In this document: positions 41,838-54,400 of the stretch, piece by piece
Numbering within the stretch: position 1 is the first letter of the stretch
Layout of the letters: each line of letters starts with the position of its first letter
Assembly: GCA_010645155.1 (NCBI GenBank)
Contig: CM021320.1
Span: forward strand, 4,463,590 to 4,527,589
Direction: 5' to 3'
DNA length: 64,000 nt
Source of the DNA: Tigriopus japonicus
Taxonomy: Eukaryota > Arthropoda > Copepoda > Harpacticoida > Harpacticidae
The notes under the pieces: generated by a model
Told to the model about the DNA's origin: nothing
The model's input: the letters and a program-made list of their open reading frames with translations, nothing else
Databases searched by the model: none
Translations under genes and position numbers: made by a program

Positions 41838-44776
41838 CTATTGGTGACCATTTGGTTCTTTGATGGCTTGTCGAAAGTATGAGGTAATGGCAGGATCTTC
41901 ATGCTCGTGTTCAATGAGAACATCCTTGAATTTATGGATCAGTTGAAGAAGAGCGTGTCGGTTCACATTCTCATGGAACATGATCTCTTCGATATGGTAC
42001 TGACCATTAAAGTAAGGAGCACACCGGATGAACAAACGCATATCATCCTCGGTACATTCAACCGCCTTCAGTATTGCGATCTCTTCCTCGTCAAACTTGT
42101 CCACCAATTGTTCATCAATAGGTTTTGTGCTTTGAGGGGTCCGACCAAATCCTTCTCTCGCGTAGGCTGATATCACGTCATCCACGGTTTTATCAGGATT
42201 CTCCCGAAGTCTCGTGATCAGATCCTTCTTTACCAAAGTACTGTCCTCTAAGGGATCTTGAAGCACTTTGGGACCATCGTCTTTGATGAACAGGGTGATG
42301 TAGGTATGGTTTTGAACCAAGAGGTGATGCTGGAGACACCAAACGATGACTCGGGTAACAAACTTGACAGAACTCCCATCTGACAACATGTTCATTGCAT
42401 TTTGAATCGAGTTCGGATCAGAAAACAGGGTCAGATAGTTTCCGAGGGATTCTCCGCGGAATTTCTCAGAGAATTTCTCCATCAGATGAGGACTGAGAGG
42501 GTTGGGCACATTCGGGGACACCACGTAGATATTGGACTGACAAACAGGAAAGACAAAGGTGGCTTTGCCCCAATACATGAGATTGGCAGCGGCCATCAAA
42601 AGCTGAAACAAGTATAAAAACATATATTGTCAGAATAACAACTACTGAAGGTGATAACTAGGGCCCGGATTTTAAATATATTTCTTCGGTAAATAAAGTC
42701 TTTACAACATGACCAAAACGGAAAATATTTCATATATCTAAATTACAGCAATTACTAGTGACGTCATCATTTTTGGCGGTAAAAAAAGTTCGGAAGACCT
42801 GTGTTTCTGATGAGCGTGTTAGGCCTCGTAATTGCAACAATGCCTTTCTTATCTGCACAACTTGAAGTTGAACTAGCAATTCTTGACATTGTTTTAGCAA
42901 AAAAGTATGTTATGTTGCTTTTAACTAAAATTTCGCTACACAAGTTGAGAGGGCTCTTCCGAACTTTGAAATTAGGAATGCCCGACTTTGAATAACAAGA
43001 TGGCCACAGGAGATCGGTTCCTGGGGCAACTAAACCTAAAAACAAATAATTTGTTTAATTGAAGGCTTCCAAATTCTCCATTTGTTTCCAAATTACTTTG
43101 CAATACTTCTCAACCATGCCATTGCCCATAAATGCAACATTTTTCGAAAATCTGACCCTTGAAAACTGAGTTTTTTTTTGGCAAGCCTACACTGCTAACG
43201 GCAGCAGGTCCGTAAAATAATACGGTAATCACTCCCATAGTTAGTTTTTATTGCGTGTTTAAGAAATTACACATTAGATATACAGATTCAATATATACCC
43301 ATTTGAAGGTTCCCATTTTGGGTTCAAAGCTCATATCAAAACCTCACAATAATTGACCATATTTGAAAAAAAAAAGTGACAAACATATAGTATTTTAACC
43401 TGAAAGTGACCCAAAATTCAGAGAAAATGGAATAATTGTCATATATAACAAATTTAACCAAAAAGTGTTGTGAAATACTAAGAATGCCTGAAAAAAAAGC
43501 CTTAAGTGATACAAATTTGCGAATGGAAGATTAAATGGCCAATTTATCAAGTCCAAATCCGGGCACTAATGGCAAATACAACAAAAGATTCCTTTCGACT
43601 TACAAAATGTTTTGGCAAGTTACAATCCAAAGCCAAAGTTCTCATGGACTTCTCCGGAGAAGCTTGCATGACAATCTTCTTGAAATCTCCATTTCCATCC
43701 AACGGAAAACTTTCGAGGATCTCTTTGATATCTTTAAGAAGAAGAATGGCATGATACGGGCGAATCGAGCTGACACATTTATCGATAAGATCCGGTTCCA
43801 CTAGCAATCTGGGATTGATAAACTTGTGAACTCGTTGAGGTAGACAAAAACTGACCGAAGGCCACTTGTTAATCGACACCTCAGTCACGCCTAAAAGGAA
43901 TCAAATCATCAATTCACTCGCTTTCATCGGAAAGATGCCCAAAAATTCAACACCAACCCGTTCGAGCTACATCTTCAAAGGCTTTCTTCAATGTTTGAGC
44001 CAAAGGTGATCGTTCCAGAGCCAAACCGAATTGAGAAGGTCGAACTTCATCTTCTGACATTGCCGACACCTCATCTTGAGCGTTCAGCATGATTGTGGCT
44101 TGTTTGTCCAGGTAATCGCAGCGCCTAATTAGAAATCAATATCACAAAACATACATATATATATATATATCATTTAGTTTAAATAACATTATCATTTTCA
44201 CCTTTCTTCGTGTCGGATGGCACTGCCCAACATGACGCTCAATTTGTAGTAACAATTGACCACCGAAAACATAGTTTCCGCCGGAAGAGCAATGATCACA
44301 TGGAACATGCTCATGGTTTGATTGAATGTAGCACCCTCCACGTAGCTTCTATTAACGCGAATCCTTTTTGAATTAGAATTACTTTAAGGTTTTTAAATGG
44401 ATCGGAGTACTGACCTCCAACTGTTGAGCTTCTCTTCTTCTGTCCATTCCAAGCTATAAGGATGACCGACAAATCGAACATCGTCGATCTTAAGCTCGAA
44501 TTTGGAACCGCACAAGCTTTGACTGACGGCAAACAAATTAGAGAGCTCTTTGTTGGGAAACGTGATTAATGAGGAGGCATCCAAACGATCTTGGTCATCG
44601 CGTTCGACACTATAAAGATCTTCCGGAATAATGGCGTAGGGATTGTCCTGATCGGATTGACCGGTTTTTTCTTTGGCTCTGGGTTGATCCGAATAGGGAT
44701 AACGAAACAAAATACGATCCCCACTTCCCCCACGTTTAACCAAAAATATGGACAAGGGCGACAAGTAAGGATCCAT
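41838..44776 (-). CDS. NPRL3: GATOR1 complex subunit NPRL3
   Basis: Nitrogen permease regulator 3-like protein. With NPRL2 and DEPDC5 it forms GATOR1 at the lysosome, which inactivates Rag GTPases and mTORC1 when amino acids are scarce. Five exons in transcript order: 44415-44776, 44202-44348, 43958-44124, 43604-43890, 41838-42602, GT-AG with consistent phases, giving about 575 residues, close to the family length. Recognisable stretches: SPLSIFLVKRG and RILFRYPY at the N-terminus, KFELKIDDVRFVGHP, SINKWPSVSFCLPQRVH, SSIRPYHAILLL, YWGKATFVFPVC and the C-terminal YHIEEIMFHENVNRH. The ATG at 44776 is preferred because it aligns with the family start. It begins 26 bases after the CMAS stop. Intron 4 carries a MITE (42745-43240). 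Confidence 0.95.
42745..43240. mobile_element. MITE with GTAATCACTCCCAT end (copy 2) in NPRL3 intron 4
   Basis: Shares AAAAGTTCGGAAGAC, GTGTTTCTGATGAGCGTG, CTGCTAACGGCAGCAGG and the right end GTAATCACTCCCAT with 3968-4514. The left end is degraded (CAATTACTAGTGACG). A nearby GGGCCCGGATTTTAAATAT at 42661 resembles the end of the 5788 family. Confidence 0.75.
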
Positions 44777-44802
44777 CCTACATGAAATAGAACCCAATCA
44801 AG
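44777..44802 (-). promoter_or_regulatory. 26-base CMAS-NPRL3 spacer with a splice-acceptor-like end
   Basis: On the - strand, the spacer after the CMAS stop contains a pyrimidine-leaning stretch ending TTTCATGTAG, one base before the NPRL3 ATG. No AATAAA is present. It could be a trans-splice acceptor in a two-gene operon, or an ordinary acceptor for an NPRL3 transcript starting further upstream. Confidence 0.45.
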
Positions 44803-47008
44803 TCAATCTTTGAGCTTTTTATCTCTTGAAAGGCGCAATTCCGCCAGCATCCAATCCATTTCGGTGTCAATCTCAAGGGAATCCTCGGGCTCAATTTCAA
44901 CATAAGCGGATTGGGCCCCTTGAAGAAGGCCTTTTTGGACTAAATCTCGATTAGTCCAATAGAACATGCCGTTTTCGATAAGTTCGCCGGCCCAATCTTG
45001 TCGACGTGGTCGATGGGCCGGGTCAAAATTGAGGGGCGTGGTAAATTGACCCGCCCCTAATTGAACCTCGGACCAACGTAACTTTTTCTGACGAGTCACA
45101 CTAAACACGGATTCACAACCCTGAGACCCCAAATCTATTCGTTATTCTCCATTATTTCAATATTTATCTACATGCAGTTGTCCAGACCTGTGTCAATTAC
45201 TTTTTAAATACAATTACTTTGGACTCAAACGTAATAAAATTGACCGATTAAACGAAAAAAGACGAATAAAAGTTCCCATAAAAAGAAAAAAACAAGTGCA
45301 AGAGATTTTCGGTAGTACATTTGTCAAATAAAAATCAAGAGTTCAAAAATGCCTCTTTTAAGTTTAAGGAGCGTTTTCTGGTGCAAAACTGCAACTGACA
45401 ATGTTTCTTTGCCATAAGCTTTGGCGTTGAACTTTCTTCCAAGTTATTATTTGCTAGGAAAATTGAAAACAACGCTTAATGAGCTTAAAGTCCAAGGTTT
45501 TGGCCAATTAAACGAGAAAAGGCGAATACAATTGCCGGATTAGATGTAAAAAGACGAATAAAATCCAAATTAAACAAAAAAAAAATCGCGACGAATAAAG
45601 GTGAAAAAGACGAAAAGAGATGAAAACAGACGAATAAGTTTATTCGTCTAAAATTCCTGTCCCAATTGACAACAAATGGAAAGGCCTGTCCCTGTAACAT
45701 GCTTAATCCTAGTTCTTTCTATGAAGGTGAAAATGTAATTGTAAGTTGCAAGTAATTGTAATTACAATAACTTTGATCGCAAATGTAAATCATTACAATT
45801 ACTTGGGAATGTAATATTGCAATTACGTAATTGTAATTTCAATTACATCACAAGTCTGAAATTGTCAATTAAGAAAGTTGAAAAAAAAACCATTATGTTG
45901 CGTCTTCTTCGTTGAAATCGGGTTTCAAGGCGATCATGACCAGGGCCACCAAATTTATGGAAAAATCGCTGAAAAATGTATTATTTTTGGTAGTGTTTTT
46001 TGAGAAATAATGTAACAAAATCGGGTTTTTGGTAATTTTTGGGTATGTTTTGGTAATTAGGTCACATAGTGCCTCAAAAACTAACCTTTTGCATTCTTGC
46101 ATCATCTAAATTTTGTTTCTTAGCTAGGAAAAGATGCTAAAATAATTCTATTTTGTCACAATTGTTCCAATTTATTCGCTATTTAATCGCTTTTATTCAT
46201 ATTTTGATTTTGACATCGTTTTTGTAGATCATTCTCAACAGAACAGGCATTTTTCCACGTTTTTTTTTCTCGAAATTTTCCCAATTTTTGTAGTCTTGGA
46301 CAAAAATTGCACATTTTTGTAATTACAAAGTAAAATATCACTTCAAACTATCTAACGGGCCTGGTGATAAACTAAATATTCCTAGTGACAAATGTAATGC
46401 GCTGCGTATTCTTGCTGGTTCATCTTGACTCCGTTGTAAAATTAAACATTTTTCCATAGCAGTTTCTTTGAAAGGAACAATTTAACTACATTTATGTAAA
46501 ATTTTCCCCTTGTATGTAATTTTGGTAATTCCATTGTAAGACGTAAATTACAACTATGCGGTGGCCCTGATCATGACAAAGAAAATTGATGTGGAGAATA
46601 ACGCTTAGTGGGACCTTGTCCTAATCCTACCCGGCATATCAACGCCCAAGCTCGTTCTAAGTGATTCACATCCAAAAAGGGCGAAGTACATTGAATCAAA
46701 GCCACTCGATGGATCTCAGGATGAGCTTGAAGGAACTCCCACACGGCCGACACGGAACTGGCCGCGTGATGGGCGTGTTCCCCAGAGCGACGGAAGATCT
46801 CAACCGAGGGTAAAGCCGAGGCTCGAATGCACGCCTCGATTTGCGGATGATCGGTGGACACCCAAATGGCCGAGAAACGCCCGAAATCAATGAGACACCG
46901 GAGAGTGCGCAGAATTAAAGGTTGGCCGTGAAGTTCTCGGATGTTTTTGAGCGGGATCCCTTGAGATCCGCCTCGAGCTAAAATCAAGCCCACCACTTCG
47001 GGGTCCAT
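44803..47008 (-). CDS. CMAS: CMP-N-acetylneuraminate (sialic acid) cytidylyltransferase
   Basis: Catalyses CTP plus sialic acid to CMP-sialic acid and diphosphate, the donor for sialyltransferases. Two exons in transcript order, 46631-47008 and 44803-45120, joined in phase 0, give 231 residues. The nucleotide-binding motif LILARGGSQGIPLKNI is near the N-terminus, followed by IWVSTDHPQIE, LIQCTSPFL, SVFSVTRQKKLRWSE, RPRRQDWAGELIENGMFY and EDSLEIDTEMDW, in family order. The C-terminal phosphatase-like domain of vertebrate CMAS is absent; bacterial and, as I recall, insect enzymes are also short. No signal peptide is seen. The intron has grown to about 1.5 kb by two hAT-like insertions. The stop lies 26 bases before the NPRL3 ATG, so the pair may share a transcript. 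Confidence 0.95.
45183..45858. mobile_element. hAT-like element in the CMAS intron (CAGACCTG ends)
   Basis: The ends are CAGACCTGTGTCAATTAC and its diverged complement finishing CACAAGTCTG. The flanks CAGTTGTC and AAATTGTC agree at six of eight bases. The interior holds a GACGAATAAAA motif array and AATTACAATTAC runs near the right end. It is related by its ends to 16039-17186. Confidence 0.75.
45941..46569. mobile_element. hAT-like element in the CMAS intron, perfect 8-bp duplication ATCATGAC
   Basis: The ends are CAGGGCCACC and GGTGGCCCTG. ATCATGAC flanks it exactly at 45933-45940 and 46570-46577. No coding capacity was recognised. It lies 82 bases from the previous element in the same intron. 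Confidence 0.88.
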
Positions 47009-48496
47009 ACCATACTACAAAAACGGGCCTTTCTTTTCACTTACTTGGACCGGATGAGAGAGAGAGGGAGAGGAATGGACGGCGAAAGAAAGAAGGCGAG
47101 AAAGGTGGACTGTGAAAGTTATACACTGACTGATGATAAGGGTGAGAAGTCAAAGTCCAAAAGGGCCCTAAAAGAGTTTCAATTTTGGCAGAACTTTGGC
47201 GACGATGTCCATTACTTTTAAAATGTACTGAATTATGTTGATGGTGGTTTCAAAAGATAGATCCTTGTAATTAAAAACACTAACAAAAACTGATTTAATA
47301 ACATTTTCCTGGAGACCGACACTCAGTTCGTTTTAAGAGCGAAATGCGAGAGAAACGTAAATGTTTGATTATTTTTTCTTCCGGAAATTTTTGTGTCTCA
47401 TGATGGTCTAGTTAGATGAAAATAAAACTGCAATTTGTGCAGATTTGTTAAGAAAAATCTTAATGACGGTTCAGCAACCTAAATTGGCCGAAATGTCATA
47501 AACTACGCTCAAAATCACTTCAAATACTTATAGTTACATTACGGGTCTTATGAACATCATCAAATGCCAGTTTGTCTCTTATAAAGCCTTAATATAACGA
47601 AATAATATAGATTAAGTATCTTTAGTCTCTTGCGGTTTGAAATAGACTCAGACGTATATCAATGTGCGAGATGATTCTTTGCAAAGAAGAAAAAAAACTT
47701 GACAACATACTTGTAAACCAAAAAAAAATAAAGTGTTTTCCACTCCTCTGCAAGTTATCTGGAGTTGTTTTGACGTATTATGAGAAAAGAAACACTCGCT
47801 CCATCTGAAAATTACCAAGAAAAATACCTTTTTGTAAGGCTGTGTCCGTCTAGCTTTTAACACTCTTTTTTATCAGTCCTTAGATATTTTTTACATACTT
47901 TTTGGGTCTCGTTTAATATGAAAGATGTAAGGATCATTCACTGAGGAACCCGTGAAATTTTGACCTTTTTAGTCACGCTTAATATTGAGATGAAGAAAGA
48001 GTTGTGACCAAAGTAATGAAACCGTATTAACAAAATACGTTTGGCCATGAAATTTTCAGCCATCATCAACCTCTTTCACGGAAAATCAGAAGTTAGAGTG
48101 GCCTTTTACCACAAAGATAAACGGTTGCAAAATATTTCTGTTAAGCCACAACCGCAAATTCTTGTCTTAAACCATCCTTGATCTGAAATGTAAACACAAA
48201 CCTGGAGTGAGCCGGGATTTCTTCTAAATCAAAGTTATTATTCAGGCATGAGTGGATAGGGGATGGAACGAAAAGCTATTCAATAAAATGAGGGCTCTAG
48301 TTTGCAACATTTGCAACCTTCTTAGAAACTCGGCACTTTTTTAAATGTTAGGCTTGAGAGCAAATGTCGTCACGCTGAATTTTTGTTGACAAACTTGAAG
48401 CACATTTTTGTTGTTGACATTTCGGTTTGGTTTGATCCGCATTCATTCATTCATTCATAGATTTGGCGTGCTCATCAAAAGAAAATAGCGATAAAA
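47009..48496. promoter_or_regulatory. Divergent intergenic region between CMAS and THADA
   Basis: About 1.5 kb separating the - strand CMAS start from the + strand THADA start, so it must hold both promoters. I saw no TATA box in the right place for either gene and no mobile element ends. No further gene is apparent. Confidence 0.4.
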
Positions 48497-51400
48497 ATGG
48501 CTTGGACGGAGCCTTTGGAATGGGCTTACACGCGAGAGTTACGCGAAATGGCTCGACGTTGTCGAAATCCGTGCCAACTTGAGGCGGAGAATCTTCTGTC
48601 CGCATTTTACCGCGAACGCGTGTTTCAAGCTCATGTTCGAAACCAATTTCGACCTTATGCAGGTGCGAAAAATCACTAATTCAGAGCTGGGTCAGTTACA
48701 TGAAAAATGTACTTAATTAAAATTACAATTACTTCATCCAAAAATGTAATTAATTACAACTACATTTTCCGAAAATGTAATTGATTACAATTACTTCATC
48801 AAAAATGTAATTAATTACAATTACTTCATCAAAAATGTAATTAATTACAATTACTTCATCAAAAATGTAATTAATTACAATTGCCATTACTTCATCAAAA
48901 TGTAATTAATTACAATTGCCATTACTTCATCAAAATTGTAATTAGTTACAATTACAACTTCATCAAAAAACGTAATTAATTACAATTACAATTACTTCAT
49001 CAAAAATGGCTATTTGGGTAAGTAAAATTTTGAAAAGTAATTGGTAATTTGTAATTGAAAATTCGTCAATTACATGGCCAAAAATAAATTAATTACAATT
49101 ACAATTTCTTGGCCCAAAAATGTATTTGATTACAATTACATGTCATTGTAATTGAAATTACGTAATTGCAATTACAGTTGCTCCCCATCCCTGATCACTA
49201 TAAATCACTTTTAAACGGGGTAGGATCACCCAATTTAAAAAAAAAGTAGGCTTATCTACTGAAAAAACGTTGAGATATAGAATTTGGTATGCGACTTCCT
49301 AAACTATCAACGACTGATGGAGTTCAAGCTGATTTTCAATCTGAACAATCCGTTTTGCGCGCGCTACTTTATTTAACTGGACATTGGTCATTTCTATAAA
49401 TTTGCGTCGGTTATCTCTAATTTCATCTCCATAAGAGCCGCGGGGACTTCATATCATGGCTTCTAATATGATTAAGCCAAAGCGTTTCGCATTAAAGTTG
49501 CCATGGTTCATCGGGCTCGATCGCGGTCTAAAAATATCCATAGGGCAATTGAAATATGGCATTGTTGTGTCTTTTCATGGAGCGAGAGTGTCGACAACAT
49601 GCATGCACTTTGAGAACGACATAACTAAGAATAAGTCAATTAAATGTGTCAAATTTGTAACAGAATGTCTCATTTGGTGTCGCTAAACCATTATTACATT
49701 GCTCGAACTAGTCAATGCACAAAGTCTTAAATTATGCTAAATTTTGTCTCTTCACAAGTGCATGCACAGCATGAGGTGGTTACGACGCTTGTCCACACTC
49801 TCACTCCATGAAAAGGGTCAACAAAGCCACACTTAATTGCCATTATTTCACTTTCTCCTAGGATCTCGTCTTTATATTGAAATGAGTCGAGGTGTTGAAT
49901 TAAATATTGAGCGTAATATTGTTTAATCGGAGCTTGGGTTAACAATGTCTATCATGATTGAAATTTTTCGAATATAAGGGAAACGGGTAGCAAGGGCATC
50001 AACTTTGGAATAAAGCTGAATCGTTCCTGATACTTCCGACTTCTTTATTGAAATTATAAATCTTTTCCACCGTGTCTCAATCTATCACTCGATAACTTTC
50101 GTCAGTGAAGCACTCGTTGGTGAGAAAAATGACCCATTTTTAACGAAAAGTCTCGTTTCATCCCAGTTTTGCAGGCTTGGGATTATTGTGAGGCTTTGCG
50201 AGATCGACTCATCGCGGATCGGACCAAGATATTGCCTTTGGTGTGGCGAGAATTGCGAAAATGGGCCCAAGCGGAGCAGCCGTCGGCCTTGATGGCCTCT
50301 AGGGATGTCTTGGCCTGTCTTAAGGCAAGTCCAATCATCGTTCACTAGAATGAAAAAAGGGTACGAATTTCTGGCTAACGAACCAAGCAATATTTTGTTT
50401 TCAAATTGAAACGACAATTAAGTGTGGATTTTGTGATCACTTCTACTTTTTAACTTTGTCTCGTTTTCTGGCCCTGAAATTAAGTTTCAAGCTAAAGGAA
50501 GGCCAGTAAAACAACACTTGGCAAATCAATTTTGAGACTGGTCAATGAATCCCTTATTAGAGAAAAATCTTGATTTGCGAGTGATGTATTTTCAAGAGTG
50601 TTTTAATAGCTTCAATAATTGTTCAATCTCACTGAATATGTTTCAGCCCGGTGTTAACCTGTTTTTAGTGTTTTTAGGAAGCTGCCTTGTTATCTGATGT
50701 GGAAGATCTTGCCGTGGTTCCGGAATTGGTCGACTTGTTCTACAGCATCATGGAGCACAAGTCTGGCGAAAACGATGTCGCTTTAGTGGCCGCAACCTCA
50801 CTGATTAAAATCACCATGAAACAGAATCAAAACGAGCCTGATCATTTACCCCAAAAATGTTTGGACCTCTTTCATCGCGCTCAAAGTGGTTTCAGTCAGG
50901 TTTGCTTGGCAGAAGGCATCATGAACGCGGGTAATCCAGATCTGATCTTGCAAAAGGATGGATTATTGTTGAATGTGATCTTCCCGTTTGTGACTTACAA
51001 GTGCTCCCAAGCTACGTTTTATCAATTCCAAAGTTTTCAATGTTTGAAAATTCTTACACAAACGATTTTGGAAAGCTGTTACAATGACCGTTACGTGGAC
51101 CAATTACGAGTTGAATATGGTTGTGATTCTTCAAGAACAACTCAAATTATGGCACTTTTATCGACGAATTGGGAGAATCCATTGAAAGGGGTTTCCGATC
51201 TTCTTTTAATTATTTTTCACAACTTGATCCGGATTCTTCAAGCTGTGAACCAGCCCCAAGAAGTGCAATCGTTCCTCGAAGGTCTTTTGAATCAAACAAT
51301 GAACACTCTTCTGTGGAAAAATCGCTCCAAATATCCCGTTCTCTTGGTTTTAGTCCAATTCATACGAGTGGAAGATATTCTGAAGCAGTATCCATCCTTT

Positions 51401-54400
51401 TCAGAAGGTCTTACCGAAAGCCTCAGCATCACTCATTTGGTTTCGATTGGCGCTTCACTGTATAAAGCCATCTTAAAAAGGATCTCCCAAGAGACCTGGA
51501 TGACCCATTTCCAATCAACCTTCATTGAGTGTCTCTCCTCTCAAGATCAGTTAATGCTAACCAACATGAAAAACCAATGGATGCTTCCAACCATTCAATT
51601 TCTTATCCCGTCCAATGTCGAGCAAATAATCCTAAAATTGGAACGCTCCGAAGATTTCAGTGCCTCCAAATTAGGTGGAATCTTGTCCATTTTCAAGAAC
51701 CAAAGGCAATTGGGACTGTTGAATGAGCTTTCCAAATGGCATTACGACCTTGTTCAATCTGGAATGGTTCATGCCAATCATCAAGTGAGAAATCTAGCGT
51801 TATCCGTGATTTGCAACGTCAAGAAAAGAGGCATTCAGCCAAACTCTCAAGATATGGAAATGGTTTCAAAATTTGTTAACAGCAATCTCACAGTGGATTC
51901 AGCATCATTCCGACAAATCATGATGAGTGACCTTACAATATTATTAACAAGAATTCGTGACTTTTTGGACCTTAAAGCTCGCAAAAAAGCATCGGAAGAT
52001 CACGAAACCCGACAATTAATTCAAAACCTCCAAGATCTCTTGTCCGATTTGTTCGCCAATTGTTTTCCAGGAGCCAATTATCAACGACTCATCTCGTGCT
52101 TGGAAATCATGGAGATCTACCTCAATTTGTTCCAAGGCACAGAATATCTGGCCTTCTATTCAAGGTCCAGATTTGAGGTGCTTCTTTCCTGTGCATCCTA
52201 CTATATGACAGATGTAAGAGATTTGGCTAAGCAGTTATTGGAAGGTTTTCATCCGCAAACCCAGGACATCAAGTTGGTCTTGGAACGAGCATTGGTTCTC
52301 GTCAGTAGTCCCAAGTTTTCAGAGACAGAAAGTGGAGCGTGTCTTCTTCATTTGGTGGGGAAATGGACCATGGACAAATCAGAGCTGATGTCTGAGATCT
52401 ATGAACAGGCCAAATTACCTAATGATGTGATGCCCAAAGTGACTGGATACCGAAATATTTGTGATCTTCTCCTACTCATGTACACGAGTCTCTTGGGAAA
52501 GAGTGAAAAGAGCTTTTTAACGGTGGCTAAAAATTGCCCTATGCATGGATTGTTAACCGGGATTCGCTTTTGTCTCAAAGACATGGTCGGACAAATGAGC
52601 TCGGAGTTTGCTACGGATTTGATTGGAACTTTGGAGCAGAGTGTTGGGATCATGTTGTCAACATTAAGCCAAGATAGCAGGTGAATATTTGATGATTTTT
52701 TTTTTGTTTGACCATGCTGAAGACATTACATCTTGTTTTTGGTTGGAATGCCTTTTTTACCCGTCGGCAATGTCAGGCGTATTTTTATTCCTTGACTTGA
52801 GCTGCAACAGGGACAGAGATCATCAGGAAATTTTATTAAAGAAAGTAAGGCATAAAATGAAAATCTTAGAAAAACGATTTAAATTTTAAGAAATTCAGAA
52901 AGCTGAAAAATTAAGAAAAGCGCATTTGATCAAATGCCAAGAGGATTTGTTTTTTTAATTTAAACCATCGTAGGAGATGGAGATAACGTTTGAAGCAATA
53001 ACAAAAAAATAATTTCAAGTAAATAAGAGCCCTAAAGTGGAGCTTGTTCAAGTGACATCCAAACCTCAAAATGTACACTTCACTTTGGATAAGCCTCAAT
53101 AACACTTCAAACTGGCCATAAACTACATTTTAGATTTTTTAAATGAATATTTTAAATAGTTTACCAGCTAAGAAATTATGGACCTTTTTCAATTTTTCAG
53201 TTAAAATGATTTGTCTGTAGCAAAAAAAAAACAGACTTGAATAATTAAAAAAAACTACCGAATGTAAATTACCGAGTACACAATATTCATTTTTTGTCAA
53301 CCACCTTGCCTTGTCTTTTCCAAATTCATTTATCACAAATCTTTCAAATTAAGTTTGAACGACCTTTAGAATTTGAAATTTTCAAATCTCAAGAGATTTG
53401 AAAACCATTTCAGCAAAGTTGCATATACAACGTGTTTTGATTTTTCAGCAACACGACTGTCTCGCCATCCTTTGCAGAAATGGACGAAGCCATCGAATTC
53501 CTTATTCAAACTCAAGAAGCGAATCATGAAGAGTCCGTAGAAATATCTGTGGATCATCAATTAGTACTCGCTTGTGCTTGGTTAAACCTAAAAGAGTGTT
53601 CCCTACTCGCTGGAACCTTAGTCAAAACGTGTCCCGAGCTCAATATCTTGTCCATTTCCAAATGCGGAAACATTCTTACATCCGTTTTAACTCGATGCAG
53701 ACACAAAGGAGCCATGGAAGCTACAATGAGTGCCAGTTCTGATTACTTCCAAACTCTCCTATCGGTTGGAAATCCCGATTTAAACAAGATCCCATTGGAT
53801 ATCCTTGTGAAGACATTGGACCAAATTGAAGACTATTCCGCATCAATCACTCGAAGATCAGCAGGTTTACCCATGCTTATTGCCAAAATTGTTGTGAGTG
53901 AACCCAAGGGAAGAACCCGAAAGCTTTTGGGACTCGCTGTGGATCGACTTATAGGTATGACTCAAGTCAATGAATTGAGTGTGGTTCACGAAACGAAGGA
54001 TCAAGTTCAATCTCATGCTCTTCACATTCTACGAAGCTTGGCTCATGATAGTGTTTTATCCCAAGACATCCTTGAATATGTTCCACGGATTCTAAAGTGT
54101 TGTTTGGACCAATTTGAGTCCCCTCATTGGTCGGTAAGAAATGCCTCATTACAACTCTTTGGTAGTTTGGCTCCAAGAATTCTTGGACAGAAGAAAGTCC
54201 GGTCAGAGGAGTCCATTTCCAATGCCATCAATGTTTCAGAGTTTCTCTCCAGATTCTCGAGCATTGTTCCGTTCATATTGGAAAAACTTCGCCAAACGAC
54301 CGTCAAATCGGCGTTGGTTAATCCTGTTTTGGTTCCACTTTTGAGTTTACTCTCCAAGATATCTCCATGTGAACTGAGTTCCATCGAGGGTAGAAATATT

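Noticed and set aside
41901..42170. A + strand frame opposite the last NPRL3 exon
   Set aside because: Shadow of the NPRL3 coding strand, with no similarity of its own.
45893..46105. A - strand tail ending ALKPDFNEEDAT that resembled an extra C-terminal CMAS exon
   Set aside because: CMAS continues from 46631 to 45120 in phase with clear family similarity; this stretch is intron and is interrupted by the element starting at 45941.
48720..49010. CRISPR-like regular repeats
   Set aside because: Units are contiguous with no unique spacers, lie in a eukaryotic intron and have transposon-like edges.
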